A DNA stretch of 64,000 bases from Nematostella vectensis (GCF_932526225.1 NC_064043.1:5075501-5139500); one strand, 5' to 3'. Positions 1 through 14,336 are shown, numbered from the stretch's first letter. Notes: a model not told the origin generated them from the sequence alone. Numbers and translations: made by a program.

Positions 1-3000
1 AAGAAATTCAAATTAACTTGGAGGTAATTAAAAGACTCTTTACCCTAAACGTCAAGTTTCTCGGCCTTTTAACTTTCTAAAAGCCTCTATAGTTTCTGTT
101 TTTATCGCCGTCCTGGCGCCGGCTTGACGTCTTTTGCGGCGTGTGTTTATTCACCGTCCACTTTACCGTCTTGTGCTGTACCGATCCCTAGTCACCGTCA
201 TCGTTAGTCGATTGCAAAGATAATAAAGCCATTCAGCTTTGCATACCAGAAACACTGATAGTTGAACAGGCTTTCTCGTAGTCTGAAGTGATAGGAATAC
301 TTCCCTTACAACTCGCGCGTGTAAGTACTGCCTTTTGGATTCGTAGTTGACTTTCGTCAGGATACTTCCCTGCCGGACAGCAGACAAGTCCTGAGACTAC
401 GCTAGAACATATGAGCCTTGTACTTTGGAAGAGGGGAAGGGAATTCTATAATCGAGTTATGGTTTATCGAGGCCATTTTTTACATTTTCTTACTGTATCT
501 TCGACTAAGGAAAAAGAATAGTCATTTTATAATCAAGGATATCGTTAAACAAAGTATGGTATATTTCATAGCTTCTTCTGTTATTGAACTGGCTTCTCAG
601 CCATGGGCACATGTGAACAGAAACAAGTAACTTTTATTATATACATACTGGGAAATACTTACTGAAAACATTCTCAGTAAATTTTCGAACGATGTTTTTT
701 CACCGTGAAGAAAAGTCGTTCGGGTTCTGATTGGACGAACGAAATTTTTTTTTCACTGCACTTAAATGGCTTTAATCCCAACGCATGTCGCAACGCAATC
801 TTAGTGCATAAAAATCGTACAAGAATTTTCCATTTAGTAATTTATTTATTTCATAGATGTCGAGATTTTAGAGATTAAAAAGTGCACTACTTGTGTAACA
901 TGAGCTACAGTCTCGTGCGAGACATTAGCGAGACAGATTCATTTCAATGTAAGTTTCTATCTGTCTTCAACTTAACCATCGGACAGCAAAGACCTCGGAG
1001 CCTCTGCAGCCAAGTCTTATAAAATGTTATGTAATATAATGTATAAATTGTATAAATTTGTTAGAATGTATATAATAAACAAAATACAGCATGGAAAGTG
1101 CTTTGTATAGTTTTTATTCACTCGTTCTCGTTCCCTGCGCTCACTCGTTCGTTTTTTGATACTGCACAACTCGTGAATAACAACCGTACGAGCGCACTTT
1201 CCAAGTAGTATTCTCTATATATCCAACTAGTGAGAATGCTATCCGTATGAAAGAAGCACGTTGCACGCCTAGGGGATAAGTCTGGGATTATGACAGCGCC
1301 GTACAACTAGCGCCACCATTACGGACCCTGTTTGCTTATCATGCTATGGGTAGTGCTGCGAAGTTGTTAGCCGATATTTCGTTTGTCTTTTGATCTGTCG
1401 AGCGAGACGACGGCTGGCCGTAATGCTGTCAATATATATATGACACTTTCAGTTTTGCTACCCAATTTTAATGAAAGCGTTTATCGCTAAAAGGGTTGGC
1501 GTTATGGTAGGGTTAGAAGAGTGTCATATTTTGGTAGATATGAAAAGCGGTGTCTTCATACACAAATAGCACAGAGCCACCCTTTGCTTATACAAGATAT
1601 AACACACAGTAAACTATAAGAATGCCAAGAAGGCCGTTTTGATGCTCTCGGAAGACCACACCACTATCCCAAGCGCAACTAGAAACAACAATTGTCAATA
1701 TGATATGTTGTAAGCGAACCGCATATTGGGGACCCAGTGGTCTTAGCAGACGCCTTTAAAGATCCCTACAGATGTTGCTGTTTTTTTTTTCGCAGCAAAA
1801 TGTGAGTACCTGATCCAGGATCGTTGGTAAACCCCTATGCACATCTCTTGACTTTAAATAAAGCATGAATGCAGTATTGTTGATAGAGCCTCGAAACAAA
1901 GATCAGTCAAGGGACTGAGAAATAGCATGGTTTATATCGTGATTTTCATGTTGACAGGACATTAGAGCAAGATCGTTATACCAAGAATATTGTTGTATTG
2001 TGTATCATCGAGGTTATACTGTACATTCTAGTTGCTAGTTCTTTGCCATGAATGGCCCATCTAGTCATCACGTCTTATGTCGGCCTCTCGACGCAATTCG
2101 GCTTACGCTTTGAGCGCCAAGTACCTTGTTTCGTATACCACGAGGTCATATGTGTATATTATATTCATGTAGGCGTGCATCACTTCAATTCGAGGGTCGT
2201 GTCACGTGCGGAGTTGAGCAAAACATACACACTCTGTTACCTTTAGCAGAGTTTGCTTTCAGCGCGATTTATACGAGGTGGATGTTCTTATCCCTAAGAT
2301 GAATTGACCTTGGCGGGCTAACACTACTTGTCTAGTGCCTGGCAGGGCTTAGACTCTCGTCCTCATTCATGATTATCTCAAATTACTTAAGGACATGAGC
2401 CCTTAAAGAAGGCCAATCACGCCGCCATTTTATGCTCCCGCTCAATGCCGAGTGACTCAAAGCATCCATTTTTTAATCAAATATCGTCAATAACATATCG
2501 GCCTTTATTTGTAAATTGTTATTTAAAAGTTTTTTTTTTTTTTTGCGAAACCGTTGTACTTTCAATGATAAACAACAATAAAGGAGTAGTTGATGACTGA
2601 AGGATGACTCGCGAGCATGCGAAAAAAGGGCGGAGCCATCCCTTTTATGGCGCGCGTTCGTGTTTAAAAAAACATCTGAGTAGAATTATACATGGCTTTA
2701 ACCCAGGAAATCCCCTTTTTCACCCTAATCATATTCAGTCTGCAGTAAAAGCACATTCATCTTTGCCGTAAAGTCGAGATAAAAGCACCGTGATTAAAAT
2801 GTCAGTAAAAGTTATGGATGAGGTGTTTATTTGGTAAGCTGCTCCTAAACTACGTGTAACCGTTTAAACGAAAGTTCGCGAGTAGGCTACACGTAGGGTG
2901 TTTCTATTAGAGTTAGGAGTTTATGATAAAGGTTAATTTTCCCAACGCAAGAACGTGCTAATGTCATTATGAGAAGGTGAATTGCATCCACACGTAAGTG

Positions 3001-6000
3001 CTTACCAGTTCTGTTCTCTAAATAATTGGTTATGAGATCCATTAGTGCAATGGAATAGACCATAGTAAAAAGTCAAAATTATGGAATAATCGGAAAAGTA
3101 ATCCAGTAATAGTTTCGTCTGTGTTGATAATCAATATAATTTTATTTTTAATCGTTTCATATCCTCGTCCTGATAGGTTTTGTAATTATAATTCAAGTGT
3201 GGAAAGATGGGATTAACGTTTTATTTTTGTCATTCAGAGAGTTAGTATAATCTGTGCTCTCATAAAAAGTTCTTATCCACACCTTTTTTACGGAGTATAT
3301 TTAAAAACATAGAAAAGAAATATGTTTCCTACAAACTGTGTAATAAAGTGAGTAGCGGTGGCCCGTATTGCACCGTGTGCTTGATAAGATAGATCGAAAA
3401 TTAAGGGCGTTTAATACGCTCCCGATCATTCTAGACAGCAACGGTACGTAAAAGGTCACTTATATTAATTAAGCAAAGGAAGGAACACACGTTTGTTTAG
3501 TTAAACATAGAAGTTTAATTAAAGTTCCGCTCGTTGGCGACCTTTGCTTTCAATCTCCTTATCGTCTTCGCCTGTTTTTTGAAGTAAGACCCAAATAGTT
3601 TTTGCGTTGGAGTATCTGAGGAAAGCAAACTCGAGTCTCGTAGTACTCGAGTTTATTTAAAGGGATATGTATTCAGGATACCTGTGGATTGTCGTCAGGA
3701 TACCTGTGGATATGCTACTGGATCCAGACGTTGAGCCACGTGACAGATTAGTAATCGAGCTTGGTGTACATATCGTTACTCTTGCCTAATTATATCCTAT
3801 TGCGGTAAAGCGAGCTCTTTTCCCCTCGGGTACATTACCCGTCTACCGCTGATGACGTCACGCCCTCTGTTTTTAACCAAGGTCGACGTCATTTTTGGAT
3901 AATCCAGTTTCGAACTCTTTTTTTGTAGCACGTCTCTTCAAGGCTGTCATGGGTTTTTAGGTACTAACGAGACCATCCCACTTTCGTGGGCAGTGGGTTT
4001 CCGGCTCGGACTTCTCTATATAGACCATCCCATGACAGGATTACGTTTGTCACTCGGGAGGTCTTCACTAGTATTGTGAGGTCAAGAGATTTGGATGTCT
4101 CACTTTTAAGACTCGGTCTTTAGTGCAACCATCTCCCTGTGCATATTGAGAGTTTTCAAGCCCTTCTACCAAAGTGTTTGATTGTCGGCGACGAATATCT
4201 TTGTTTTTGCCATCACTCTTTGCGTTTTCCATAGCTTCTTGTGAGGTATGTAGGCGTTATCACATTGAGTGATCCTCAGCTTTAAGGAATTTAATAAGGT
4301 TTTTTGTATTGAATTATTTAGGTACTATATCGCACGGCTCGCGCGCGATCAAGATGCCGGCGACAACATGCGGTTTTGATCTATATCATAGTTCGGCGAA
4401 ATATTAGACATCGCAAACGCAGCAGTGTGAATCACTGACACGCCGATTAGCGTTCGCGTAAAACTTTACGTCTGTAAGAAAGGCCCCAGCCTTTTCTGCA
4501 TGAGAAGTTTGCGCATAATTGTTTTTAAATATATGCCCGTCGGCACGGTGTCGTCTGAGTGGATTTAAGATTGCTTTTTGGTGCACACGCGCTGTCAAAA
4601 GTTACTTAACAAAATAAATGGAAACTAGGCAATTGAACGGTGAGGTACGGCAAATATCACTGCCATAACGTCTGCTCTTTACATTCAAAATACCCGCACT
4701 AGTTTTTAATTCCCTAAGCTTATTCGCCATTTTATCTTCCATTATTTCAAGTTTAGCTTTGTTCTTGCTTAATTGCGGTGGACGACCTTATATGCCTAAA
4801 GTATTTGATTGCGTCTACAATCGCGCAAAGTCAGCAGGGAAGATTGGTCAGATTCTACATTCCCATCTGAGATGAGAAGATTACCCCGTTAGCTTTGTTT
4901 AGATTCTTTAGCAGGGAAGGGCTTTATTCCTGTCCCTCTTCTCATCCGTATATCACCGCTAAAGCGAGCCACTAAACCTCTATTATTTCTTAGTCCTAGA
5001 TTGAGACCCAAGCAAGCCTTTTCGCCGAGCTAAAATCGACAAGTAAGTGCTCAATTTTGTCCACGTCCCGCGCACCACCGTCCTCGCTATGGACTAGTGT
5101 ACTATAACTGTTACTAGGCTATTAATTCACACGTTGTTCGCGCGTTCTTGTAAACAAGCGCCGTCTGTTGTCGCCTTCTGTTTCCTGTAATTCCGAGTAT
5201 AGCTAGAGATCCGCTATTTTGTTTATTTTTCTTGAACGGCCAAACATACCTCACGTGAATACGGTGATGTCACTCCATCTGTGAATTTCACTCGCGAACA
5301 CCATCGGCAGTTTTTCGCTTTCATTCTGATGTTACATTTTCAATCAATTGCGAAATTTGGGTAGATTAAACCTCACTAGAACCACAAGAACTTCTTATAT
5401 CTATAAACACTTTACCTTTTGATCATATTATCTATGCAGAAATTATTCGATTACAGTACATTTTATTATTATTAGTACAGTTTATTGTAATGAATGAACG
5501 GAAAATGATCCCCTGGGTTAGTTAATATTCAAAGTTTTTTTTAAGTCCGATTACAAAATGTCATACTTTCCGAATAGTTAAGCCATGTGTAAAGTTTGCT
5601 GTGTCATAATGATGACATCAAAATGCAAGTTTGTGTTGTTTGCTGCGAAACATGAATAAGACGCCAGTACAGAAGAATTCGATAAAACGAGCTCTGAATA
5701 GAAAATTACGTTCAAGTTAAAGGGGGGGCCTCGAGTAAGCGGGGTGAAAAATTGTTGCTCAAACCTTCGCATAAAATATCAATATATTTTCATTAAATGT
5801 ATGTTCTTGTGCTCAAGATCGCAAGAAACTTTGGACGTGTAAATAAATAATGTAACAAGTCATTCAGGCGTTTAGATTTGAAGTCTAATCGAGATCGGAT
5901 ATTACTATTTTGTCTGATACCTTGGTATTTTGGTTAAGGGAACTTCTTTCAGCTTAACCGAGTAAAAATAATGAAAATTGGGGCAAACTCCAGGGAAAAG

Positions 6001-9000
6001 GCACCTTAATTCGAGTTAGCGGAAATGTCGGGTTTTCCGAGTTCGACTTGGTGGGGTTGTACTGTATTTGCGTACTTGTTACCGCAAACCGTTGGTCTGT
6101 GCGCGTGACTCTGATTTCCGTGATTACCACAATTTCCACACTTAATGGCGAAGGAGGGGATACTAGATCACAAGATAGGCATGTTATTGAGTCCTTCTTG
6201 CTATTATCTTGAGTGATAGTTTTGACGAAAAATGGTTTTATTTAGCGGGTTCCTAAACACACAGATAAGTGACAACTTCTTTAAGTCATTCCCTTGCAAG
6301 ATGTTTTGCCGTCTGCTCTTTACATTATCTGGTGTTTACTCTTTTTCTAAAATAAGACTCTTACTATCTTATGTTAAACTTACTTACTTATGTTATACTT
6401 ACTATAAAAGGGCTTAGCTTTGCCCCTTTCGGCTGAATAAAATTCAACTTCAAGATGACAACACGCCGTAACATTGCGTCGGTAGTGAGACTTTTTAGTT
6501 CTGTTATCGTTAATGATTTGAACTAATTTTTATTGCACATTCCTGCTCTTTTGGTGGGTTATTCAATGTTAGTGGCCAAGAGAAAATAAACCGAGCAAAC
6601 AAGAAAAAAAAACGCTTCAAAAGTTGAGTTTGGGTTTCCATCCTCATGGGCAAAAAAGACACGCTTGACTGAACTCCGGGGCTCCGCATCGCGTAACACT
6701 TTACTGGCAACTGAGCCTTTTGTGGACCTGGTCCAGGCCCTTTTATAGTGCGGGTCCTTGTTTAAGAAAAAATCTCGGCGATTGTATCTCCACCGCTTGA
6801 AGCAATTTCTCATTAGCCTTTACTATACTTGCTAGTCTTTAAAGTTTCATCTAAGAGTTACCTCTTTTGCGCGTGCCCGAGGCAAGCCGCTGGCATGAAT
6901 CACGCAGTCTCGTTCTAAGACGGAAATGAATCAGTTATTAACCCTAGCCCAGCGCTCATCGAGAAACGACGAGTCGTGTTAATTTGCCTTGATGTTTCTC
7001 ATCATGCTCCAGAATGTCCTACTCTTAGTGTCACTCTATATGTAGATATTTGTCCTGCGTAATCACCGATGTTCTCCTCCACTAGCTGTTGATAGATAGA
7101 CTCTCTGATAAATCAACAAAATATATATCCAAAAACATAGCTTTATCAGTGGCTGAAAAAATAGTTTAGAACGCCAAAAGAATTGAGATGGATGCAAATG
7201 CATTTTTCTCTATTGGCCCTATAGCTACAGGAGTAACAAAATAGCAGATGACAGAACTCCTTTGATATTTATTGGGTTTTCTTATGTTATCTGTCAACCT
7301 GTTGATTGGTGTTTTGGTTGATTCGACAGTCAAATAATAATAAAATATTATTATCCTGTAGTATTTCGTATTACTAGCTCTATTTTATCACATTTTTTGT
7401 CACGTTTGTCTTTTTCTGTGCCTATTTGTCAATTCTATAGAAACCCGAAAATAGAATGCATTTCCCGACACTGCTTTTTTCTTTCTTTATGTGTCATTTC
7501 TTGGAGATTACTTGTGCCTTTTGGTACGATTCTCTATAAAACATTACCAAGTAGAATGCACCGCTCATTTTCTATTGCTTTTCCTTTTACTTTCTGACGT
7601 CGTTGTAAGTGCGTATGATGTAGTGATCATTGACTCGTCCGGATCCACAGATGCTCTTCTTGAAACCTAGATCTCCCGGACACGTACATCCAGCACGACT
7701 CACAATTGACATCACTAGTATTTTTCTTCCATTTATCTTATTTCCGATACATTGTTATCATTTCTTTTGGAAGCAGCGCTAACAGAGGGCGTTTCAGTCT
7801 CAGTGTTTATTTTATCGTATTTCAAGACGACCATCTGTTATGAAGTGCTATACTACTTTTTATCATAAAGGAAATCGCCATGTTTATTTGCCATTGAAGT
7901 TGAAATCTAATGTGTCCCACTATCATTTAGCTCGTTAACTAACGACTTGAAAGCAATAGTCTCAAAATGATTTTTTTTATTTCTGTCGTTTCTGTCAAAA
8001 TGATTCATAATCTTGTTTTTTTTTTCCTTTCTCGCGTTGTTTCCTCACGTTTGGCGTTGCTGTGACGCATATAAAATGTCCAACTCCAATTTCCCCCAGA
8101 ATAAGGTTGTTTTGCCTTTCCTTTTGTATATTAATTATTTGTCCTTCATTTTCCCTCCTTACCTGACTTGAGGCAACGGAAATCACGGCTTGATGTATTC
8201 TCAATTATAAGATGGTAATCGTATGCTATGGCTCGAAATCGGATGTTATTTTCTCTTGATTTGTCTCATGAATGCCAACTTGTTAGTCTTGTGTGTCTGG
8301 TGATGGCAAACTTGTGGCTCGCTCTTGGCTGAGACTCAATGTCCCCTAGACGTAAAACCGTCTAAAAGTCTTCCTAAGGTATGGCTTTGCTTTTAATTTA
8401 GCTTAGAATTTTCTTGAATTGAAGTTCAATTTCCTTCCTTCGTTCATTTTTTTAAGCATGTTTATTCTCCGTGTTATGTTAGCAGTAAATTGGCAAACCT
8501 TTCCCTCTCCCACCATTAAAATAATACCTGAAATGCGTCGTTCACATATTTTTCCAAGGGAGGCAGGCAAGCCCCTTTTCTATCACGACCAGTTTATTTC
8601 TCTTAGAAGACAAAAAGACTTCTCTGATCTCGGGAGCTGCGCTTTCTCGCATCACCCGCGCGGGATGCGAAATTTCCCGACAATTTTTTTTATCTGTGTA
8701 TGTCATGGTAATTTTAACATCCATTTTTCTCACGCGCTTGGTTTCAAATACTTTCCGGTGAGAACATTGATCTTTGGTTACGACCCAAGCTTATTTTACT
8801 AGACTCAGAATATTCTTAAGTACATCTTCTTTGATGAGTGTTAAGTTAAAAAAGCGATCTTCCCTTCTCCCTTTAGCTAGCTCTGTTTATTCTGTTTGAC
8901 TCGTGATATGGCGGTTAACAGAGCTTTCATTTCGCTCTTGTCCTGATAGTTTTGCGGTTTATGTAATTACAAGCAGGACATACCACAGCTGAATTGAACA

Positions 9001-12000
9001 AATCTTAACGTAAAATATACCCATTTCCTTTCTGCCAAGCATTCGCTGTGCTATTTGGACCAGTTTTGATCGTTTTCTCACTCTCTGTACCTGGTTTGTC
9101 CTCTCGCTACTAAACTACGAATATCGAGATGTAATTGTGCGACATTGGTGAGGTTCTTGTCACAATTTTTACTTGTTGATTAGATGTTCATCTGTATTAT
9201 TTATCTTCCATTTAAGAGAACCTTCTAAACGCCTTTTTAGAAAGGATTGACAAGAAAAATATTTTGTTAGAAACATTGAAGCTAATTGCTCTTTCCATCT
9301 AATCATATTTATAAAACCACTAATTTCAACATGGACATTTCTTAATCTTCAAAATCTATTTTTTTTTTCGAAAATGTCCCTCTTTGAGAAGAAAAAATTA
9401 TTTTGTAAAATGACGTGTTTTAGAAAATAGAGCTCATTATTGGTCTATAATTCATCTTTCTTTTTAATATTTCCGCGTCCAATATATAAAATCTACAAAT
9501 TTATGTTAGGCCGACAGGCCGAAAGGCAATTATTTTAATAATCGATCAATTTCGTTGCTCCTTTTTTGTGACAGAGATTATGTTTATCCGTAAAGTTGCT
9601 ATTTGCCTATACCTTTCACTTCAAGTGGATTCCAATTTGATGAAGTCGCTGTTATTTTTAGTTCATCGACGTATTTACAAGTTATATTAATCGTAAGGTG
9701 ATTTATTCTTAATCCGTTTTTCCGACCTGTAGACCACCCGACGCTGTCAATTCCTCTTTTCACCTCTTATCTATCTACTCTTGATCAACTTTTTTGGAGA
9801 TGTCTAATTCCCATGGGCTAGCTAGAACTCCAGACCACCCTAAATACCAACACTTTCGATCACACCGCACAGCAAGTAAGTTTCTCGTTCCGCCTGTTTA
9901 CGCGTGCATCTTCTCACTAAATAGCATTCTACAACTTTCTATTTTTAGCGACTAGGCAGAAGGAGAAATAAGGGATATTACACAATTGAAATTCAAGCAG
10001 TCGCATCTTTAGTGCCCCAATCACTCAGTATGCGTTTTTCTTTTCCTTTTCCTTTTTCAGTTATTACTTATCATTTGATAGTTCTCGCATTACAATTCCA
10101 AAGTGGAAGCCAGCTCCGAAACTTTTTGTTATTCCAGCCTTTAAAATTTCATTTTCCCTTTTAATTCTCTATTATCCATAATTTTTTATTCTGTTAAGTG
10201 AAAAGAAAAGAAATGTTGCTGTTTGATTCGGATAACGAGAAGAAGCTTGGCCGATATTTGTTTTTCTGCATTATCGCAGCATGCCTGTCGCGTTAAATTG
10301 AGGCAAAAAGCGCATAATTATACATTCGGCCGAAGCTCCTGGGCCTATCTATTGAATTTGTCTATTTTCCTCGAGAATTCAGAGATCTTTTAGATGACGT
10401 CCAATCTTTTGGATGTTTCTCGTCAACTATTTATATCATCCTTAGGTAGTTTTTTTTTTTTCATTTGAAAAGATTTTCTATGCTCTCATTTGAGCAATTT
10501 AGTTTCAGTAACATTTATTGCCACACAAAGCGAATATTGCTTTAGAGGTTAAGTATAATCTAGTAATCTTGCTGTTTGTGCCTTTTTGCGCAAGCTAATT
10601 TGGATTGAACGCTGGTAATTGAACATATCTTCCCTTGTTTAATTTAACATCTTTTGCTTGCCAAAACCTGTTAAAGCGGGATGTATTATCGTATGTAAAA
10701 ATCTTTTAGGAATGTTCGGCATATTTTGGCTTATCCTTGCTAGTTTGGAACATAAAAACGTTATAATATTATCGGGAACAGTTAAGCGTTAACCGTGAGA
10801 CTGGGACGCGGTATGATAGCATAGCTCCATGCTCTTACAAGCACAAACCCCTTGGCTCTCGTGCATTTCACAGCTCTCAATCATGAATGGAGCTCTGATA
10901 TTTTTCTTCTCACAATTGGGGCCTTGTCGTATCAAGGTCGTTGACGATGGTTTGTGGTGTTCCGCGCATGCGCCTACCGGTGCCGGGGGCGAGTATTTTG
11001 TGTAACGTCTGCGGTTGGACAGACGTTTAGATCTGCAGCGCGTCGGGATCGATCTTTTGTCGTTATAGTCACAGGTGCGCGCAACACCGTGAGAGAGAGG
11101 GCCCTGTTTTTCAAACCTCTTTATCTAATTCACTGTCACCATCAAATCCGAATGTATTTTGTAGACTTTGAAATACTCGACTCCATATAATATTTTTTTT
11201 TTCTGCTTAATCGAGTACCAAGAGCCTATGATATCAAGGTCAATATTACCGAATTTTATCGAAACACCAATATAAACAAAGATGATAATAATGGAGGTTT
11301 GATCCTTTTAAAGCTGACCACTGGAAATTAATTAAACCCCCCTCTCCCCCGCCATGCGAGTTTGCCCTTGCTCCCCCCCACCACAGCAACGTTGATGTCC
11401 AATTACTAATTACATCATTTCTTATTATCACACCCTCTTACGAAAAAAAAATAGTGTTTCTATTTCTACGGTTTTCCATTTGTTTGCCCTTTCACCGTTT
11501 CCAGTGATAAATTAATAAATAAACTAGTCCAATAGTTGACCCTAGAACTCTCTGTTAAATTCTATAACTATTGTTTTTAGTTTGACAACTTCTCTCATAG
11601 GCAGTCATGACTATGAATAAGACTATTCGAAGCCAATATTGGAATTTACTGTGTGCAATTAATCTAAACAAACAGATATCCGCGGCATTCGTACAAATTT
11701 GACTACAGTATCATGATACAAGGAGTAAATATTGCGCGTACTTTGTAAGTGTAATCAGCATATGTTGGCCTGAAGAGAGCAAAGACCTTATACCGCTTTT
11801 CCGCTCATAATAAACAGGCCATTGTCGCAATTGTGTTCGTGCCCTGTGTCGTATCACCACTCATGTATGTCCGCTTTGAATTGCAAATGAGAAGTATTGG
11901 CATTGCTTGCTTTACGTTTGTTTAATACTTGTTCTATTTTCCTTCATAACTCGTGAGTGTCATTCTCATGCGTGTGCTGTTTTTACTTTACAAGATTCAT

Positions 12001-12160
12001 CTTAACTGAGGTGCAGTCGCCAGCAAGTGTTACAAGTGCAAAGACTACAAAAATTTGAAAACTCGCTGTAGTCTTCCTAAAGAGGTCGCCCTTACACCAT
12101 ACGAATCCTACCGCCCAGTCACAGTGACAACTGTAGTTCCCAGGCTGTAGCTGTGCTACT
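1..12160. other. Intergenic region, no gene recognised
   Basis: About 12 kb of AT-rich sequence. Open frames here are short (at most 127 codons) and none shows a protein family, a transmembrane pattern or a convincing exon chain. It holds poly-T runs, a CRE-like TGACGTCA site near 3850, a 17-bp direct repeat (3673-3689 and 3695-3711), and a more GC-rich patch around 10930-11110 that could belong to a promoter. I saw no rRNA or snRNA and no clear tRNA, but small RNA genes cannot be excluded by eye. Confidence 0.6.
10963..10974. promoter_or_regulatory. NRF-1-like palindromic site in GC-rich patch
   Basis: CGCGCATGCGCC closely matches the palindromic NRF-1 consensus (TGCGCATGCGCA). It lies in a locally GC-rich stretch 1.2 kb upstream of the GPCR start. 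A role as promoter of the GPCR is inference only; a short chance match is possible. Confidence 0.25.
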
Positions 12161-13366
12161 ATGAACTTAAACTCGACTAACGGCTCGGCCCCCGACTTGG
12201 AGGTACCTACTGAGCCCGACGGATCCTTCGTGCTGCGATACTTCATCTACGCCATAATTGTTTTCGTCTCTCTTGTCGGTAATTTATCCGTGTGTTATGT
12301 GACTTATAAAGAGAATCGAATGCGCTCGTTTGCGTACGTACTGATAGGTAATCTGGCGGCATCTGATGTCCTGGCCACTCTATGTTTACCATTTATTCTT
12401 GTTTATTTATATAACGGCAAATGGACATTTGGCACGGCCATGTGTAAACTGTTGAACCCGACCGTAACGGTGTTTGCTATTGTGACGACGAATACATTAG
12501 TGGCGATCGCTTGCGACCGCTATCGTGCGGTTGTCTTCCCGTTCAAAGTGCGTCCATCTACCTCAGAGACTAGAATGATCATAGGGCTCATCTGGTTGAT
12601 GGCTTTGCTGTTCACCCTGCCTTCATACGGCTCGCGGATGGTCACGCCTCACGGGTTATGCATAGAGGTATTCACCACAGAGCCCACGTTGCAGACCTCG
12701 CTAAGGCGCTCCTACTCGATCTTTATGTTCCTCGTCAATAACCTGATCCCTTTGCTGGTCATACTGGGTCTCCACACCAAGATTACCCTTACGCTCAAGA
12801 ACATCTCGCTACTTCCGCAGTCGTTTCAACTGACGCGTACCTCGTCTCTTGCCGGCCGAGACGTACCGTCAAGGAGCTCGCGGGACTCAGTCATGCTCAA
12901 AAACGCCAACGCGGCGGGCGCGCAAAAACGTCAACAAATGGAGCGCAAGTTTATCCGCATGTTACTAGTTGTGGTGATCCTATTTGTAATATGTTACATG
13001 CCATATCAGGTGATATTTCTAATCGTTGAATACAAACCTTCGGTCTTTGACAATTCGCCTGAAGTGATGTACTACTTGTTTTCCTACTCGCATCTTATGG
13101 TTTGGCTGCCGTGCGCGCTTAACCCGGTTATATACGCGGCATTGAACGAGCGATATGCGCGGTCATTCACGCGCCTCTTCTGCCGCACGTTTAAGAATCT
13201 AAAAAGTTTCAACGCCCACGCTGAGCCTTCCTACAACAATGTGAATCAGACTTCTGCCCTAACGTCCAGGAGAAAGTCTTCGTGCTCATTACCGAATGGA
13301 CCTAATAGGGTGATTAATGGTTCTTCTCGAAAACGAGGCGGGAACAACAACAGTTCCTTGGTCTAG
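12161..13366 (+). CDS. Class A (rhodopsin-like) GPCR, neuropeptide-receptor type
   Basis: Intronless 401-residue seven-transmembrane receptor, expected at the plasma membrane and signalling through G proteins. The N-terminus has two N-glycosylation sequons (N4, N7). TM1 carries GN at 40-41 and TM2 carries LAASD at 65-69. Cys95 at the top of TM3 can pair with Cys167 in ECL2. DRY is at 119-121, the TM6 FVICYMP motif at 275-281, and NPVIY at 321-325 ends TM7. The third loop and tail are Ser/Arg rich. This pattern fits the peptide-receptor side of class A (NPY, tachykinin or orexin-like). Aminergic hallmarks are absent; for example, TM3 has no Asp at the usual ligand position. The ligand is unknown. 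The start has A at -3, and no good upstream in-frame ATG was seen. Single-exon GPCRs are common in anthozoans. A 19-bp minisatellite begins 45 bp after the stop. Confidence 0.96.
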   Translation: MNLNSTNGSAPDLEVPTEPDGSFVLRYFIYAIIVFVSLVGNLSVCYVTYKENRMRSFAYVLIGNLAASDVLATLCLPFILVYLYNGKWTFGTAMCKLLNPTVTVFAIVTTNTLVAIACDRYRAVVFPFKVRPSTSETRMIIGLIWLMALLFTLPSYGSRMVTPHGLCIEVFTTEPTLQTSLRRSYSIFMFLVNNLIPLLVILGLHTKITLTLKNISLLPQSFQLTRTSSLAGRDVPSRSSRDSVMLKNANAAGAQKRQQMERKFIRMLLVVVILFVICYMPYQVIFLIVEYKPSVFDNSPEVMYYLFSYSHLMVWLPCALNPVIYAALNERYARSFTRLFCRTFKNLKSFNAHAEPSYNNVNQTSALTSRRKSSCSLPNGPNRVINGSSRKRGGNNNSSLV

Positions 13367-13410
13367 ACTTACATAAACCACACGTATTGTTTACGGGAGT
13401 AACGGAAGCC

Positions 13411-13876
13411 GGATGGCAAGTATAGCTATGAAGGCAAGTATATAGATGTGGATGGCAAGTATAGCTATGGTAGGCAAGTATAGCTATGGATGGCAATTAT
13501 AGATATGGAAGGCAAGTATAGATATGGATGGCAAGTATAACTATGGAAGGCAAGTATAGCTATGGATGGCAAGTATAGCTATGGATGGCAAGTATAGATA
13601 TTGAAGGCAAGTATAGATATGGATGGCACGTATAGATATTGAAGGCAAGTATAGATATGGAAGGCAAGTATAGATATGGATGGCAAGTATAGATATTGAA
13701 GGCAAGTATAGCTATGGATGGCAAGTATAGATATTAAAGGCAAGTATAGCTATGGATGGCAAGTATAGATATTGAAGGCAAGTATAGCTATGGAAGGAAA
13801 GTATAGATATGGAAGGAAAGTATAGCTATAAGAGGCGATAATTTTAGCTATGAAAGGCAAGCATAGCTATGGAAGA
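13411..13876. repeat. 19-bp minisatellite (about 24 copies)
   Basis: Unit GGCAAGTATAGCTATGGAT with frequent GCTAT/GATAT and GGAT/GAAG variants. It starts 45 bp after the GPCR stop codon, so it probably lies in, or just beyond, the 3' UTR. No poly(A) signal is evident between the stop and the array. Confidence 0.95.
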
Positions 13877-13972
13877 GCATAAAGCATTATGATATTTTTA
13901 CGAAATTAACCAAAAAAGATAGTCAATTATCGCTTTTCGGTATCTCGGTCTTGTCGAAGGATGTACTTCTTT

Positions 13973-14336
13973 CCGTAATAGCGAGGTTTCCGTAATAGCA
14001 AGGTCTCCATAATAGCGAGGTGTCCGTAATAGCAAGGTGCCCATAGTAGCGAGGTGTCCGTAATAGCGAGGTATCCGTAATAGCGAGTTATCCTTAATAG
14101 CGAGGTGTCCGTAATAGCGAGGTATCCGTAATAGCGAGGTGTCCGTAAAAGCGAGGTGTCCGTAATAGCGAGGTATTCGTAATAGCGAGGTATCTTTAAT
14201 AGCGAGGTGTCCGTAATAGCGAGGTATCCGTAATAGCGAGGTGTCCGTAATAGCGAGGTGTCCTTAATAGCGAGGTGTCCGTAATATCGAGGTGTCCTTA
14301 ATAGCGAGGTATCCTTAATAGCGAGGTGTCCGTAAA
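13973..14336. repeat. 17-bp minisatellite (about 21 copies)
   Basis: Unit GCGAGGTGTCCGTAATA with GTGTCC/GTATCC and GTAATA/TTAATA variants. It begins about 100 bp after the 19-bp array. Three units make 51 bp, so the minus strand stays open as a 17-residue repeat. This is a by-product of the unit, not evidence of a gene. Confidence 0.95.

Noticed and set aside
8419..8802. 127-codon plus-strand open frame with a hydrophobic start
   Set aside because: No recognisable domain, AT-driven composition, and an open frame on the opposite strand as well. It could be a small unknown protein, but there is no positive support.
10954..11190. 78-codon frame in a GC-rich patch upstream of the GPCR
   Set aside because: No family match and no splice link to the intronless GPCR. 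The patch looks more like a promoter than a coding exon.
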